Below are positions 36,755 to 46,288 of a stretch of 64,000 bases of DNA, one piece after another. The notes under the pieces were generated by a model. It was not told the DNA's origin, did no database searches, and saw only the letters and a program-made list of their open reading frames with translations. The stretch's first letter is position 1; every line of letters begins with the position of its first letter. Position numbers and translations under genes: made by a program. The stretch comes from Bradyrhizobium sp. CER78 (GTDB taxonomy: Bacteria > Pseudomonadota > Alphaproteobacteria > Rhizobiales > Xanthobacteraceae): the NCBI RefSeq assembly GCF_029846235.1, contig NZ_JARVWP010000004.1, positions 124,001-188,000 of the forward strand, written 5' to 3'.

Positions 36755-36773
36755 AATATGACCGGTCGTCTTA
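36755..36773. promoter_or_regulatory. TetR operator copy 2, upstream of tetR
   Basis: AATATGACCGGTCGTCTTA, identical to the site at 36082 except for one base, which makes the palindrome core imperfect. It lies 22 bp before the tetR start and could also influence the divergent gene at 36909. Confidence 0.75.
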
Positions 36774-36908
36774 AATGTCAAGCGCTGCCCCTCCGGGGGC
36801 ACTCGGCTTAAACCGGGACAAGCGCGGGCTGCATGCTGTATTGTTCGGCCAGACCGGCGTGCCGCCAAGCGAACCTGACACCGTGTGGACTCAGATCGGA
36901 GAACCGGG

Positions 36909-37250
36909 ATGACACGGTGCATCGTCGTCGTTCAATTCGACCTTCCGAAGCGAACTGAAGAACAGGCCATCAAGGGCGGCATGGGCACCGCCCCCATCTA
37001 TCGAAAGCTCGCGACAAAGGGGCTGATCCGCAAAGACTACCTCAACGGTGAAGCCGGCACGGGCGGCGTTTATTTGTGGGAGAGCCGGGAGGCGGCCGAG
37101 GCATGGTTCACCGAGGCCAAGATCGCCGAGCTCACCGAACGGTTCGGAGCCCGGCCGCGGCTGACCTGGTACGACACATACGTCACCGTCGACAATCTCA
37201 AGGGCGAGACGCGGGTGAACCAAACCAAGCTGATTTCAGCCGCGGAATGA
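36909..37250 (+). CDS. YdhR-like putative monooxygenase
   Basis: 113 residues from the ATG at 36909, with GGAG upstream. The fold looks like a dimeric alpha/beta barrel: RCIVVVQFDLPKRTEE, YRKLATKGLIRKDYLNGEAG, GVYLWESREAAEAWFTEAK, RPRLTWYDTYVTVDN. YdhR-type proteins share the ..YLWES..A..W pattern and resemble quinone-forming monooxygenases. It diverges from tetR over the operator at 36755 and may belong to the same stress response. Exact reaction unknown. Confidence 0.78.
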   Translation: MTRCIVVVQFDLPKRTEEQAIKGGMGTAPIYRKLATKGLIRKDYLNGEAGTGGVYLWESREAAEAWFTEAKIAELTERFGARPRLTWYDTYVTVDNLKGETRVNQTKLISAAE

Positions 37251-37284
37251 AATCGACCTGAGGTCCGCGCCGGGCACCCGCAGC

Positions 37285-38250
37285 TCAAGCGCCCTTGCGA
37301 TGATCGCGCGATCGCTTGGCTTGGGGTGGGAGGGCCCCGCCCCCCTTAGCGGCCAACTTCGTCTCCGCTCGTATCATGTCGACGAAAGCTCGAAGCCCGG
37401 CCGTCATGTGCCGATGCCGCGGATAGTAGAGACGCAAGCCGGGGAATGGCGGCGTCCAGTCGTCCAGCACGGCTCGCAATGTCCCGGCCGCGAGATGCCC
37501 CGCGACCCAGAAATCACTGACGAACGCCAGTCCCAGGCCTTCGAGAGCGGCCTCGACCATCAGGGTGTCGCTGTCGAGGGTCAGCCTGCCCGGGACATCC
37601 ACCGCCATCTGCTCGCCGCCGCGCTTTTCGAATTCCCAGTGATAGATCTTGCCGCTGGGCATCCGCCTGCGAATGCATTCATGGGCAAGCAGATCAAGCG
37701 GCGACCGCGGCACCGACGCGCGAGCGAAATAGGCGAGCGCGCCAACGACGATGAAGCGCGTGTCCGGGCCGCAGGGAACCGCGACCATGTCTTGCGGCAC
37801 GGCTTCGGCCAGCCGGATGCCGGCATCAAAGCCCTCCGCGACGATATCGATGGCACGGCCCTCCAGCGTCAACTCGACGTTCATGTCGGGATAGTGCCGC
37901 ATAAACTTTGCGACGACCGGGCGGAGGATCTGGTGCGCGGCGCGCTCCTTCAGGTTGATGCGCAGCGTCCCTGCGGGCGTGTCGCGGAACTCGTTCACGT
38001 CCTCCATCGCTCCGGCAATCTCGCGCAGTGCTGGACTGACCCTGGCGAGGAAGCGCTCTCCCGCTTCCGATAGGGCGACGCTGCGCGTCGTCCGGTTGAT
38101 GAGACGCACGCCCAGCTTTTTCTCCAGCCCGGCGATCGCATGACTGAGCGCCGAGGGCGAAATGCCGAGTTCGGTTGCGGCGGCGCGAAAGCTGCGATGG
38201 GTCGAGATCGCGACGACCGCGTTCAGCTCGAAAAGACCGGCATGCTGCAT
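37285..38250 (-). CDS. LysR-family transcriptional regulator
   Basis: 321 residues. The helix-turn-helix occupies residues ~5-65: HRSFRAAATELGISPSALSH and IAGLEKKLGVRLINRTTRSV. The effector domain follows, with AGTLRINLKERAAHQILRPV and GFDAGIRLAEAVPQDMV, typical of the CrgA/DsdC-like clade. It diverges from the SDR gene at 38364 across 113 bp; a pseudo-palindrome TTG..N7..CAA lies at 38294-38306 but is too weak to call as the operator. Likely controls that SDR. Confidence 0.93.
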   Translation of the reverse strand: MQHAGLFELNAVVAISTHRSFRAAATELGISPSALSHAIAGLEKKLGVRLINRTTRSVALSEAGERFLARVSPALREIAGAMEDVNEFRDTPAGTLRINLKERAAHQILRPVVAKFMRHYPDMNVELTLEGRAIDIVAEGFDAGIRLAEAVPQDMVAVPCGPDTRFIVVGALAYFARASVPRSPLDLLAHECIRRRMPSGKIYHWEFEKRGGEQMAVDVPGRLTLDSDTLMVEAALEGLGLAFVSDFWVAGHLAAGTLRAVLDDWTPPFPGLRLYYPRHRHMTAGLRAFVDMIRAETKLAAKGGGALPPQAKRSRDHRKGA

Positions 38251-38363
38251 TGTACAATTACTTGCATCAGGTCATGCCAGTTTATGCCGATTATTGCATT
38301 AATCAAGTCGACTATATCGAGCCCGCAATCTGGATCGGCAACCTGATCTAAAGGACATCCTCT

Positions 38364-39191
38364 ATGGCAAAGACTTTCCTTATCACGGGCGTTTCGTCCG
38401 GCTTCGGCCGCGCGTTGGCCGAGGCTGCATTGAGTGACGGCCACACCGTCGTCGGCACCGTGCGCAACGAGAACGACAAGCAGAAGTTCGAAGCGCTCGG
38501 CGCAGGCGTGCACGCGGTGATCCTTGATGTCACCAACTTCGAGGCCATCGCGCCCGCCGTCGCCGACGTCGAGCGCAGGATCGGCGCGATCGACGTTCTG
38601 GTGAACAATGCCGGCTATGGCCACGAGGGCATTCTGGAGGAATCATCGATCGACGAACTGCGACGGCAGTTCGAGGTCAATGTCTTTGGCGCGGTGGCGA
38701 TGATCCAGGCGGTGCTGCCCTTCATGCGCAAGCGCCGCGCCGGGCAAATCCTCAACGTCACGTCCATGGGCGGGTTCATCACGATGCCCGGTCTCAGCTA
38801 CTATCACGGCAGCAAGTTCGCGCTGGAGGGGATCTCCGAAACCCTCGGCAAGGAAGTCAATGACCTCGGCATCAAGGTGACGGCGGTCGAGCCCGGCAGC
38901 TTCCGCACTGACTGGGCCGGACGATCGATGGTACGGGCGGAACGATCGATCGCCGACTATGACGCTCTGATTGATCCGATCCGCAAACGCCGTATGGAAA
39001 TGAGTGGCCGGCAGGTTGGCGATCCCAAGAAGGCCGCGCAGGCCATGCTGAAACTCGCACTGTCGGCCGATCCGCCGGCGCACCTGCTGCTCGGCAGCGA
39101 TGCCGTTCGGCTGGTCGAAGACAAAATGAAACTGTTGCAGGCCGAATTCGATGCATGGAAGAGCGTTTCGCTCTCCACCGACATTGCCTAG
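38364..39191 (+). CDS. Short-chain dehydrogenase/reductase
   Basis: 275 residues, classical SDR: cofactor motif LITGVSSGFGRALAEAAL, NNAGYGHEG, active-site Ser in VTSMGGFITMPGLS and the YxxxK motif in YYHGSKFALEG. The Arg after the first strand (GTVRNENDKQ) suggests NADP preference. AAAGGA precedes the ATG. It is divergent from a LysR regulator, a common SDR arrangement. The stop codon is the first triplet of a dispersed repeat (39191-39294), so the C-terminus may have been set by repeat insertion. Substrate unknown. Confidence 0.92.
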   Translation: MAKTFLITGVSSGFGRALAEAALSDGHTVVGTVRNENDKQKFEALGAGVHAVILDVTNFEAIAPAVADVERRIGAIDVLVNNAGYGHEGILEESSIDELRRQFEVNVFGAVAMIQAVLPFMRKRRAGQILNVTSMGGFITMPGLSYYHGSKFALEGISETLGKEVNDLGIKVTAVEPGSFRTDWAGRSMVRAERSIADYDALIDPIRKRRMEMSGRQVGDPKKAAQAMLKLALSADPPAHLLLGSDAVRLVEDKMKLLQAEFDAWKSVSLSTDIA

Positions 39192-39294
39192 AGCATGATC
39201 CGGAAAAGTGCGAAGCGGTTTTCCGGAAGGATCATGTGCAAACAAAGGGCTCGAGCGCGATGACGATTCAACCTGATCGCATCGCGCTTGTGGT
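39191..39294 (+). repeat. Dispersed alphaproteobacterial repeat with hairpin
   Basis: Starts GAGCATGATCCGGAAAAG, forms a stem with TTTTCCGGAAGGATCATG, and continues through GCGCGATGACGATTCAACC to GATCGCATCGCGCTT. I recognise this as a repeat found many times in Bradyrhizobium-type genomes. It lies between the SDR stop codon and a truncated GNAT gene. Confidence 0.75.
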
Positions 39295-39376
39295 CAAAGG
39301 ACACGCGATGCACGCGCGCCGCGGCGGCCATGTCGGCAAGCGCGAGCCGCCTAATATTCAATGCCGAACTCGTCAT
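39295..39376 (-). pseudogene. 5' fragment of a GNAT acetyltransferase gene, cut by a repeat
   Basis: From the ATG at 39376 the minus strand reads MTSSALNIRRLALADMAAAA then RVHRVSFD, a normal GNAT N-terminus. The reading then enters the repeat at 39294 and continues as HKRDAIRLNRHRARAL to a stop at 39188. The acetyl-CoA-binding part is absent. The start overlaps the last 26 bases of the upstream nnr gene, so the gene was once translationally coupled to it. Confidence 0.6.
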
Positions 39377-40850
39377 AGAGACGGCGGAACACGGCCGGCA
39401 GCACCTCGGTCAGATCCTCGGCGATCAGGCCGGGCCCCGCCTCGCTGGCGCCTTCGCCGTGCAGCCACACGCCGATGCTGGCCGCCTCGAAGGCCGCAAC
39501 GCCCTGCGCCAGGAAGCCCGCGATGATGCCTGCGAGCACGTCGCCGGCGCCGGCGGTGGCAAGCCACGGCGGCGCGTTGGCGGCAACGGTGGCGCGGCCA
39601 TCCGGAGAGGCGATCACCGTGTCGGCGCCCTTCAACAGCACCACCGCGCCGGAGCGCTCGGCCGCCGCGCGCACGCGCTCGAGCTTGGAGCGGCCGGGAT
39701 GCTTGTTGGAGATGTCGCTGAACAGCCGCGGAAACTCGCCCTCATGCGGGGTCAGCACCACCCCAAACCCGTCGCTCGCCTTGATCGCCTCGAACAGCCT
39801 GTCCGGCGTGCCGGCAAAACTGGTCAGCGCATCGGCGTCGAGCACGAGGTGCCGCCGCGCAGAGAGTGCGGTGTGAACGAAGTCGCGGGTACGCGCGCTG
39901 ACGCCCGCGCCGGGGCCGATCACGCAGGCGTTGAGCCGCTTGTCGTCGAGCAGTTCGGCGAACTGGATCGGGTTATCGACCGCGCGCACCATCACCGCGG
40001 TCAGCGCCGCCGCGTTGACGGCAAGCGCATCGCGCGGCGAGGCCAGCGTCACGAGGCCGGCGCCGGCGCGCAGCGCTGCCCGCGCAGCGAGCCGTGCCGC
40101 CCCGGTCGAGGCGAGATCGCCCGAAACCACGACGGCATGCCCCCTCGCATATTTGTGGCCATCGATCCGCGGCACCGGAAACGGCCAGCGCCAGGCCTGC
40201 GGCACGTTCTCCGCGGTCAGCGGCTTGATCTCGTCGAGCACCTGCGCGTCGATGCCGATATCGGCGACGCGGACCCGGCCGCAATACATCCGGCCCGGCA
40301 GCAGCAGATGCGCGGGCTTCTTGCGGAAGAAGGTGACGGTTTCCGTCGCCTGCACGGCCGCGCCCATGACAGCGCCCGTGGTGCCGTTGATGCCGCTCGG
40401 CAGGTCGACCGCCAGCACAGGCGCACCATTGGCGTTGATGGCCGCGATCATCTCCAGCGGGTCGCCCTTCACCGGGCGATTGAGCCCGGCGCCGAACAGC
40501 GCGTCGATGATCAGCGCCGGCTTGCCGAGCGCCTGCGGGTTGAACGGCAGCACCGGATATTTCCAGCCCTTGGCGGCCAGCGCGGCGTCGCCCTGCAGGC
40601 TGTCGCGCTCGCAGAGCAGGATCACCGAGACCTCGCGGCCGCGCGCGGCGAGCTCGGCGGCGGCGACAAAGCCATCGCCGCCATTGTTACCGCGGCCGGC
40701 GACCACGACGATCGGCCCCTCCTCGACCAGGTCCATCGCCGCTTCCGCGACGGCCTGGCCCGCGCTCATCATCAGCGCGAAGCCCGGCGTGCCGGCTGCG
40801 ATGGTCAGCCGGTCGGCGCGCTCCATCTCGGTGGTGGTCAGAACGTCCAT
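39351..40850 (-). CDS. nnr: Bifunctional NAD(P)H-hydrate epimerase / dehydratase
   Basis: 499-residue metabolite-repair enzyme that restores damaged NAD(P)HX. The N-terminal YjeF_N epimerase domain (about 1-215) has VVVAGRGNNGGDGFVAAAEL and IIDALFGAGLNRPVKGD, with VDLPSGINGTTG. The C-terminal ribokinase-like dehydratase domain has HAVVVSGDLASTGAARLAAR, GPGAGVSARTRDF, VVLTPHEGEFPRL, VVLLKGADTVIASPDG and the catalytic NAPPWLATAGAGDVLAGII. Full length and complete. Located upstream of glnB on the opposite strand. Confidence 0.97.
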   Translation of the reverse strand: MDVLTTTEMERADRLTIAAGTPGFALMMSAGQAVAEAAMDLVEEGPIVVVAGRGNNGGDGFVAAAELAARGREVSVILLCERDSLQGDAALAAKGWKYPVLPFNPQALGKPALIIDALFGAGLNRPVKGDPLEMIAAINANGAPVLAVDLPSGINGTTGAVMGAAVQATETVTFFRKKPAHLLLPGRMYCGRVRVADIGIDAQVLDEIKPLTAENVPQAWRWPFPVPRIDGHKYARGHAVVVSGDLASTGAARLAARAALRAGAGLVTLASPRDALAVNAAALTAVMVRAVDNPIQFAELLDDKRLNACVIGPGAGVSARTRDFVHTALSARRHLVLDADALTSFAGTPDRLFEAIKASDGFGVVLTPHEGEFPRLFSDISNKHPGRSKLERVRAAAERSGAVVLLKGADTVIASPDGRATVAANAPPWLATAGAGDVLAGIIAGFLAQGVAAFEAASIGVWLHGEGASEAGPGLIAEDLTEVLPAVFRRLYDEFGIEY

Positions 40851-41543
<693 letters not shown>

Positions 41544-41583
41544 GGGCGGTGCTATCCGGAATTTCTGACGCAAAAGAGAAAAA

Positions 41584-41610
41584 AGGCTGCTTCGGCAGCC
41601 TGATTTCGTT
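41584..41610 (+). terminator. Hairpin between glnB and glnA, terminator or attenuator
   Basis: AGGCTGC, TTCG loop, GCAGCCT, then GATTTCGTTT. The T run is interrupted, so termination may be partial, letting some transcripts continue into glnA. Confidence 0.6.
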
Positions 41611-41693
41611 TGAGTAGTCACACGAACCCGCCAAAAGCGGGAATAACGTCGCCCACCGCCGGAAACACACCCGCACATCCATAAGGGGTATTC

Positions 41694-43103
41694 ATGAAGA
41701 CCGCCAAAGACGTCCTGAAATCGATCAAGGACAACGACGTCAAATACGTCGACCTGCGCTTCACCGATCCGCGCGGCAAGTGGCAGCACGTTACCTTCGA
41801 CGTCAGCATGATCGACGATGACATCTTCGCCGAGGGCACGATGTTCGACGGCTCGTCGATCGCCGGCTGGAAGGCGATCAATGAATCCGACATGTGCCTG
41901 ATGCCCGACCCGGTCACCGCGACGATCGACCCGTTCTTCGCCGAGACTACCATGGTCATCACCTGCGACGTGCTCGAGCCGACCACCGGCGAGCCCTACA
42001 ACCGCGACCCCCGCGGTATCGCCAAGAAGGCCGAGGCGATGGTGAAGTCGATGGGCGTGGGCGACACCGTGTTCGTCGGCCCCGAGGCCGAGTTCTTCGT
42101 GTTCGACGACGTGCGCTATTCCGCCGACCCCTACAACACCGGCTTCCGCCTCGACTCCTCCGAGCTGCCGATCAACTCGTCGACCGAGTATGAGGGCGGC
42201 AACCTCGGCCACCGCATCCGCACCAAGGCCGGCTACTTCCCGGTGCCGCCGCAGGACTCGGTGCAGGACATGCGTTCCGAGATGCTCGGGGCGATGGCCA
42301 AGATGGGCGTCAAGGTCGAGAAGCACCACCATGAAGTCGCTTCGGCCCAGCACGAGCTCGGCATGAAATTCGACACGCTGACGCTGATGGCCGACCATAT
42401 GCAGATCTACAAATACTGCATCCACCAGGTCGCGCACATCTACGGCAAGACCGCCACCTTCATGCCGAAGCCGGTCTATGGCGACAACGGCTCGGGCATG
42501 CACGTCCACCAGTCGATCTGGAAGGAAGGCAAGCCGACCTTCGCCGGCAACAAATATGCCGACCTGTCGGAGACCTGCCTGCACTACATCGGCGGTGTCA
42601 TCAAGCACGCCAAGGCGATCAACGCCTTCACCAACCCGTCGACCAACTCCTACAAGCGTCTGGTCCCGGGCTATGAGGCCCCCGTGCTGCTCGCCTACTC
42701 CGCGCGCAACCGTTCGGCGGCCTGCCGCATCCCCTACACCGCGAACCCGAAGGCCAAGCGCGTCGAGGTGCGTTTCCCCGACCCGATGGCCAACCCCTAT
42801 CTCGGCTTCGCCGCGATGCTGATGGCCGGCCTCGACGGCATCAAGAACAAGATCGATCCGGGTCCGGCGATGGACAAGGACCTCTACGACCTGCCGAAGG
42901 AAGAGCTGAAGCAGATCCCGACCGTCTGCGGTAGCTTGCGCGAAGCGCTCGAGAGCCTCGACAAGGATCGCGCGTTCCTCAAGAACGGCGGCGTGTTCGA
43001 TGACGACTTCATCGACGCCTATATCGAGCTGAAGATGACCGAGGTCGCCCGTTTCGAGATGACCCCGCACCCGGTCGAGTTCGAGATGTACTACTCGCTG
43101 TAA
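41694..43103 (+). CDS. glnA: Glutamine synthetase type I
   Basis: 469-residue dodecameric enzyme that condenses glutamate and ammonia with ATP. Motifs: [34 protein letters not shown] (metal Glu), [19 protein letters not shown] (ATP site), [27 protein letters not shown] and the adenylylation Tyr in [12 protein letters not shown] near residue 397, so activity is controlled by GlnE. GGGGT lies 5 bases before the ATG. Expression probably follows the sigma-54 promoter upstream of glnB, modulated by the hairpin between them. A strong terminator follows. Confidence 0.98.
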   Translation: MKTAKDVLKSIKDNDVKYVDLRFTDPRGKWQHVTFDVSMIDDDIFAEGTMFDGSSIAGWKAINESDMCLMPDPVTATIDPFFAETTMVITCDVLEPTTGEPYNRDPRGIAKKAEAMVKSMGVGDTVFVGPEAEFFVFDDVRYSADPYNTGFRLDSSELPINSSTEYEGGNLGHRIRTKAGYFPVPPQDSVQDMRSEMLGAMAKMGVKVEKHHHEVASAQHELGMKFDTLTLMADHMQIYKYCIHQVAHIYGKTATFMPKPVYGDNGSGMHVHQSIWKEGKPTFAGNKYADLSETCLHYIGGVIKHAKAINAFTNPSTNSYKRLVPGYEAPVLLAYSARNRSAACRIPYTANPKAKRVEVRFPDPMANPYLGFAAMLMAGLDGIKNKIDPGPAMDKDLYDLPKEELKQIPTVCGSLREALESLDKDRAFLKNGGVFDDDFIDAYIELKMTEVARFEMTPHPVEFEMYYSL

Positions 43104-43127
43104 GCTTTGCAACACCTCACCAATGCG

Positions 43128-43162
43128 AAAGGCGCTTCCACCGGAAGCGCCTTTTGTTTTTT
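43128..43162 (+). terminator. Intrinsic terminator after glnA
   Basis: GGCGCTTCC, ACC loop, GGAAGCGCC with flanking AAA/TTT, then TTTTGTTTTTT. Strong rightward terminator. Confidence 0.9.
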
Positions 43163-43169
43163 GACGTAT

Positions 43170-43256
43170 CCGTCATTGCGAGGAGCGAAGCGACGAAGCA
43201 ATCCGTGCGTCCGCGTATGCGGAGAGATGGATTGCTTCGCTTCGCTCGCAATGACG
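43170..43256 (+). repeat. Dispersed palindromic repeat, family A, copy 2
   Basis: Begins CCGTCATTGCGAGGAGCG, contains CGAAGCAATCC and its mirror GGATTGCTTCG, ends CGCAATGACG. Same family as 17796-17877 (opposite orientation) and 46141-46262. Confidence 0.88.
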
Positions 43257-43282
43257 ATGTGGTGAAAGCGCCTCTTCCTCGC

Positions 43283-43546
43283 TTACACCTTCGCTTTCGC
43301 GATCCGCCGCCCGCCGGCGTCGAGCGGGCCGAATTTGCCCGCGATCATGTCAGGCGTCGGCATCATGCCGCCGAGCGACCAGCTCGCCGGCTCGCCCTCC
43401 TCGATCTTGACCCAGACGTTCCTGCGGAAGTCCGGGTCGCCCTGCCCCTCGACCTCGACCATGAGATCGGTAACGCGCTCCAGCAGCGCCTTCTTCTGCG
43501 CGACATCGAAGATGCCGCGGACGGTGGAAATGGTGACGTAAGGCAT
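43283..43546 (-). CDS. Tautomerase-family protein
   Basis: 87 residues from the ATG at 43546, with GGAGAGA upstream. Mature N-terminus PYVTISTVRGIFDVAQKKAL places a proline at position 1, the catalytic base of 4-oxalocrotonate-tautomerase-type enzymes. The rest (VTDLMVEVEGQGDPDFRRNV, WVKIEEGEPASWSLGG) agrees with a longer tautomerase subfamily. It diverges from a GlxA-type AraC regulator. The substrate is unknown. Confidence 0.82.
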   Translation of the reverse strand: MPYVTISTVRGIFDVAQKKALLERVTDLMVEVEGQGDPDFRRNVWVKIEEGEPASWSLGGMMPTPDMIAGKFGPLDAGGRRIAKAKV

Positions 43547-43698
43547 GGTCTCTCTCCATTGCTGAGGTTGTGACAACGCAGCGAAGATGGACCGGCATGG
43601 CCCAATCAGGCAGTGGCCGATCAGACAGAGATCGGGCAATATCCGCCATGGCCTGATCACGCCGATCGGGTAGGATGACGGCAACGCCTGGAGGTCCC

Positions 43699-44676
43699 AT
43701 GAAGCTCGCGATCCTTGCGCTTGAAGGCTGCATGCAATCGGCGGTCGCCGGCATCGCCGACATCCTCACGCTCGGCAACCATGTGATGCAGCTGCGCGGC
43801 GGCAAGGCGCGTTTCAGCTGGCAGACGCTGTCGCTCGACGGCAAGGCGGCGCGCGCCGGCGGCGGGAAGCTGCTTGCCGTCGATGGCGCCATCAGCAAGC
43901 GGACGGCCTTTGACGCGATCATCGTGCCCGGCAGCCTGGTCGATCACCTCACCGCCGAACGCCTGCAACCGCAATATGACCGCGCCGGCGCCTGGCTGCG
44001 CCAGCAGCACGCCAGCGGCCGCTTGATCGGCGCCTTCTGCAGCGGCGTGCTGCTGCTCGCCAATGCCGGCCTGCTCGACGGCCGCCGCGCCACCATCACC
44101 TGGTGGCTGCAGAGCGAGCTCCGCCGTCGTCATCCGAGGATCGACCTCGCCAGCGATGCCGTCATCACGCAGGCCGACCGCCTGGTCTGCGCCGCCGGAC
44201 CGATGTCATGGGTCGACTTGTTGCTGCGGCTGATCGAGCTCGTCGAAGGCCCCGAGGTCGCAAAGGTCTGCGCCGACTATGCCGTGATCGACACCGCGCA
44301 GCGCACGCAGGCGATCTTCATGCCGCTCGGCTACATGCTCGCGCAGGACCCGCTGCTGATCAAAGCGGACATGCTGGTGCGCCGTACCGGCAAGACGCCG
44401 ATCACGGTGCGCGGCCTCGCGCAGGCGCTGGGTCTGAGCGAACGCACGCTGAACCGGCGCTTCCGCGAACTGACCCACGAGCCGCCGCAGGCCTTCATCA
44501 CGCGACGCCGCGTCGAGCACGCCCGCACGCTGCTGGAGACCACGGCGCAACCGATCAAGGCGATCGCTCGCGCCACCGGCTATGAGGACGAGAGCAGCTT
44601 TCGCAAGGCCTTCCGCAAGCTGACGCTGACATCGCCGCAGGCCTACCGCGCGCAGCGATCAATGCGTGCGGCGTAA
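43699..44676 (+). CDS. AraC-family regulator with DJ-1/PfpI (GlxA-like) N-terminal domain
   Basis: 325 residues from the ATG at 43699, with GGAGG 5 bases upstream. Residues 1-190 form a class I amidotransferase-like domain (KLAILALEGCMQSAVAGIAD, GAFCSGVLLLANAGLLDGR; the nucleophile-elbow Cys is in AFCSGV). The C-terminal ~100 residues hold two AraC helix-turn-helix motifs (TVRGLAQALGLSERTLNRRF and IKAIARATGYEDESSFRKAF). GlxA-type regulators usually sense a metabolite. The divergent tautomerase gene is a likely target. Confidence 0.92.
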   Translation: MKLAILALEGCMQSAVAGIADILTLGNHVMQLRGGKARFSWQTLSLDGKAARAGGGKLLAVDGAISKRTAFDAIIVPGSLVDHLTAERLQPQYDRAGAWLRQQHASGRLIGAFCSGVLLLANAGLLDGRRATITWWLQSELRRRHPRIDLASDAVITQADRLVCAAGPMSWVDLLLRLIELVEGPEVAKVCADYAVIDTAQRTQAIFMPLGYMLAQDPLLIKADMLVRRTGKTPITVRGLAQALGLSERTLNRRFRELTHEPPQAFITRRRVEHARTLLETTAQPIKAIARATGYEDESSFRKAFRKLTLTSPQAYRAQRSMRAA

Positions 44677-44862
44677 TCGCAGCAATCCCGGAAGACTACG
44701 GTCAGCAGTACTGACGAACCCAATGAAGTGGTGCGAACCGGCGCACGAGCCTGTGCTTCGGCATCGACAAGATCCGGAGCCGGGTGTTCACTGCCAACAA
44801 GGACCCGGAAGCGGCCTTCGATAAGACAGACACATTCATTTTTGCATTTTGGGAGAAACGAC

Positions 44863-46092
44863 ATGTCTTTCGTCGCACGACGAATGGCGGCGCTTTCGAC
44901 CGCCATCATCATCCTCGCCGCCGGCGCAGGCGGCGCATCTGCCCAGAAGACATACGACACCGGCGCAAGCGATACTGAAATCAAGATCGGCAACATCATG
45001 CCCTACAGCGGGCCGGCATCGGCCTACGGCACCAGCGGCCGGGCCCAGGCGGCCTACTTCCGCAAGATCAATGCCGAGGGAGGAATCAACGGCCGCAAGA
45101 TCAATTTCATCTCCTACGACGACAGCTACAGCCCGCCGAAAACGGTCGAGCAGGCGCGTAGGCTCGTCGAAAGCGACGAGGTCCTGCTGATCTTCGCCGC
45201 CCTCGGCACCGCATCCAACGGCGCCATTCAGAAATACATGAACACGAAGAAGGTGCCGCAGCTGTTCATCCAGACCGGCGCGACCAAGTGGAATGATCCG
45301 CAGAACTTTCCGTGGACCATGGGCTGGCAGCCCAGCTATCAGGCCGAAGGCCGGATCTACGCCAAGCACATCCTGAAGGAAAAGCCGAACGGCAGGATCG
45401 CCGTGCTCTACCAGAACGACGATTATGGAAAGGACTACCTCAAGGGCCTGAAGGACGGGCTCGGCGACAAGGCGGCATCGATGATCGTGACCGAGGACGC
45501 GTATGAAGTCGCCGAGCCGACCATCGACACGCATATCGTCAAGATGAAATCGATGAATGCCGATGTGTTCGTCGACATTGCTACGCCGAAATTCGCGGCG
45601 CAGGCCATCAAGAAGACGGCCGAGATCGGCTGGAAGCCGTTGCACATTCTCAATTCGGTCGGCTCCTCGATCGGCGCTGTGATCCAGCCGGCCGGCTTCG
45701 AGAACGCCCAAGGCATCATTTCGGTGGCCTACCTGATGGATCCGCTCGATCCGCAATGGAAGGACGACCCCGGCATGAAGGCGTTCGACGAATACCTCGC
45801 CAGATATTTCCCCGAAGGCAACCGGGCCGATGGCCTGGTGGTGACGGGCTACAACGTCGCGCAAACGCTAATTCAGGTGCTGAAGCAGTGCGGCGACGAT
45901 CTCACGCGCGCGAACGTGATGAAACAGGCCGCCAACCTGAAGGCCTTCCGGACCAACAATCTGCTGCCCGGAATCACGATGAACACCAGCCCGATCGATT
46001 TCGCACCGATCAAGCAGATGCAGCTCAGACGACTCAAGGGCGAGCGCTGGGAGCTGTTCGGACCCATGCTCAGCGCGGAAGTCGGCGGGTAG
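44863..46092 (+). CDS. Branched-chain amino acid-type ABC substrate-binding protein, orphan
   Basis: 409 residues from the ATG at 44863, with GGGAGAAA upstream. Signal peptide MSFVARRMAALSTAIIILAA, cleavage after GASAQ. Periplasmic-binding fold type I: IKIGNIMPYSGPASAYGTSG, INAEGGINGRKINFISYDDS, KTVEQARRLVESDEVLLIFA, and RIAVLYQNDDYGKDYLKGLK. Family members bind amino acids, aromatic acids or amides. No permease or ATPase genes follow; a dispersed repeat and a convergent gene do, so it must use a transporter encoded elsewhere. Confidence 0.88.
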   Translation: MSFVARRMAALSTAIIILAAGAGGASAQKTYDTGASDTEIKIGNIMPYSGPASAYGTSGRAQAAYFRKINAEGGINGRKINFISYDDSYSPPKTVEQARRLVESDEVLLIFAALGTASNGAIQKYMNTKKVPQLFIQTGATKWNDPQNFPWTMGWQPSYQAEGRIYAKHILKEKPNGRIAVLYQNDDYGKDYLKGLKDGLGDKAASMIVTEDAYEVAEPTIDTHIVKMKSMNADVFVDIATPKFAAQAIKKTAEIGWKPLHILNSVGSSIGAVIQPAGFENAQGIISVAYLMDPLDPQWKDDPGMKAFDEYLARYFPEGNRADGLVVTGYNVAQTLIQVLKQCGDDLTRANVMKQAANLKAFRTNNLLPGITMNTSPIDFAPIKQMQLRRLKGERWELFGPMLSAEVGG

Positions 46093-46140
46093 CCGGCTGC
46101 GGCCACTCGCTGCGCTGCTTGGGTGGTCCGAGCACTATCG

Positions 46141-46262
46141 CCGTCATTGCGAGGAGCCAACGGGTCCAGCCTTTGGCCGGCCCGATGATAAACTCCGCGA
46201 CGAAGCAATCCATGCGTCCGCGTACGCGGAGAGATGGATTGCTTCGCTTCGCTCGCAATGAC
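46141..46262 (+). repeat. Dispersed palindromic repeat, family A, copy 3 with internal insert
   Basis: Starts CCGTCATTGCGAGGAGC like copy 2 but carries about 35 extra bases (AACGGGTCCAGCCTTTGGCC and following) before CGACGAAGCAATCCATGCG, then the mirror half ending CGCAATGACA. The insert itself has an inner dyad (GGCC..GGCC). Confidence 0.85.
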
Positions 46263-46288
46263 AGTACGAGCTTTCGCTCGGCGAACAC

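Noticed and set aside
38251..38363. LysR operator between the LysR and SDR genes
   Set aside because: Only a weak TTG-N7-CAA pseudo-palindrome was seen; not distinctive enough to annotate.
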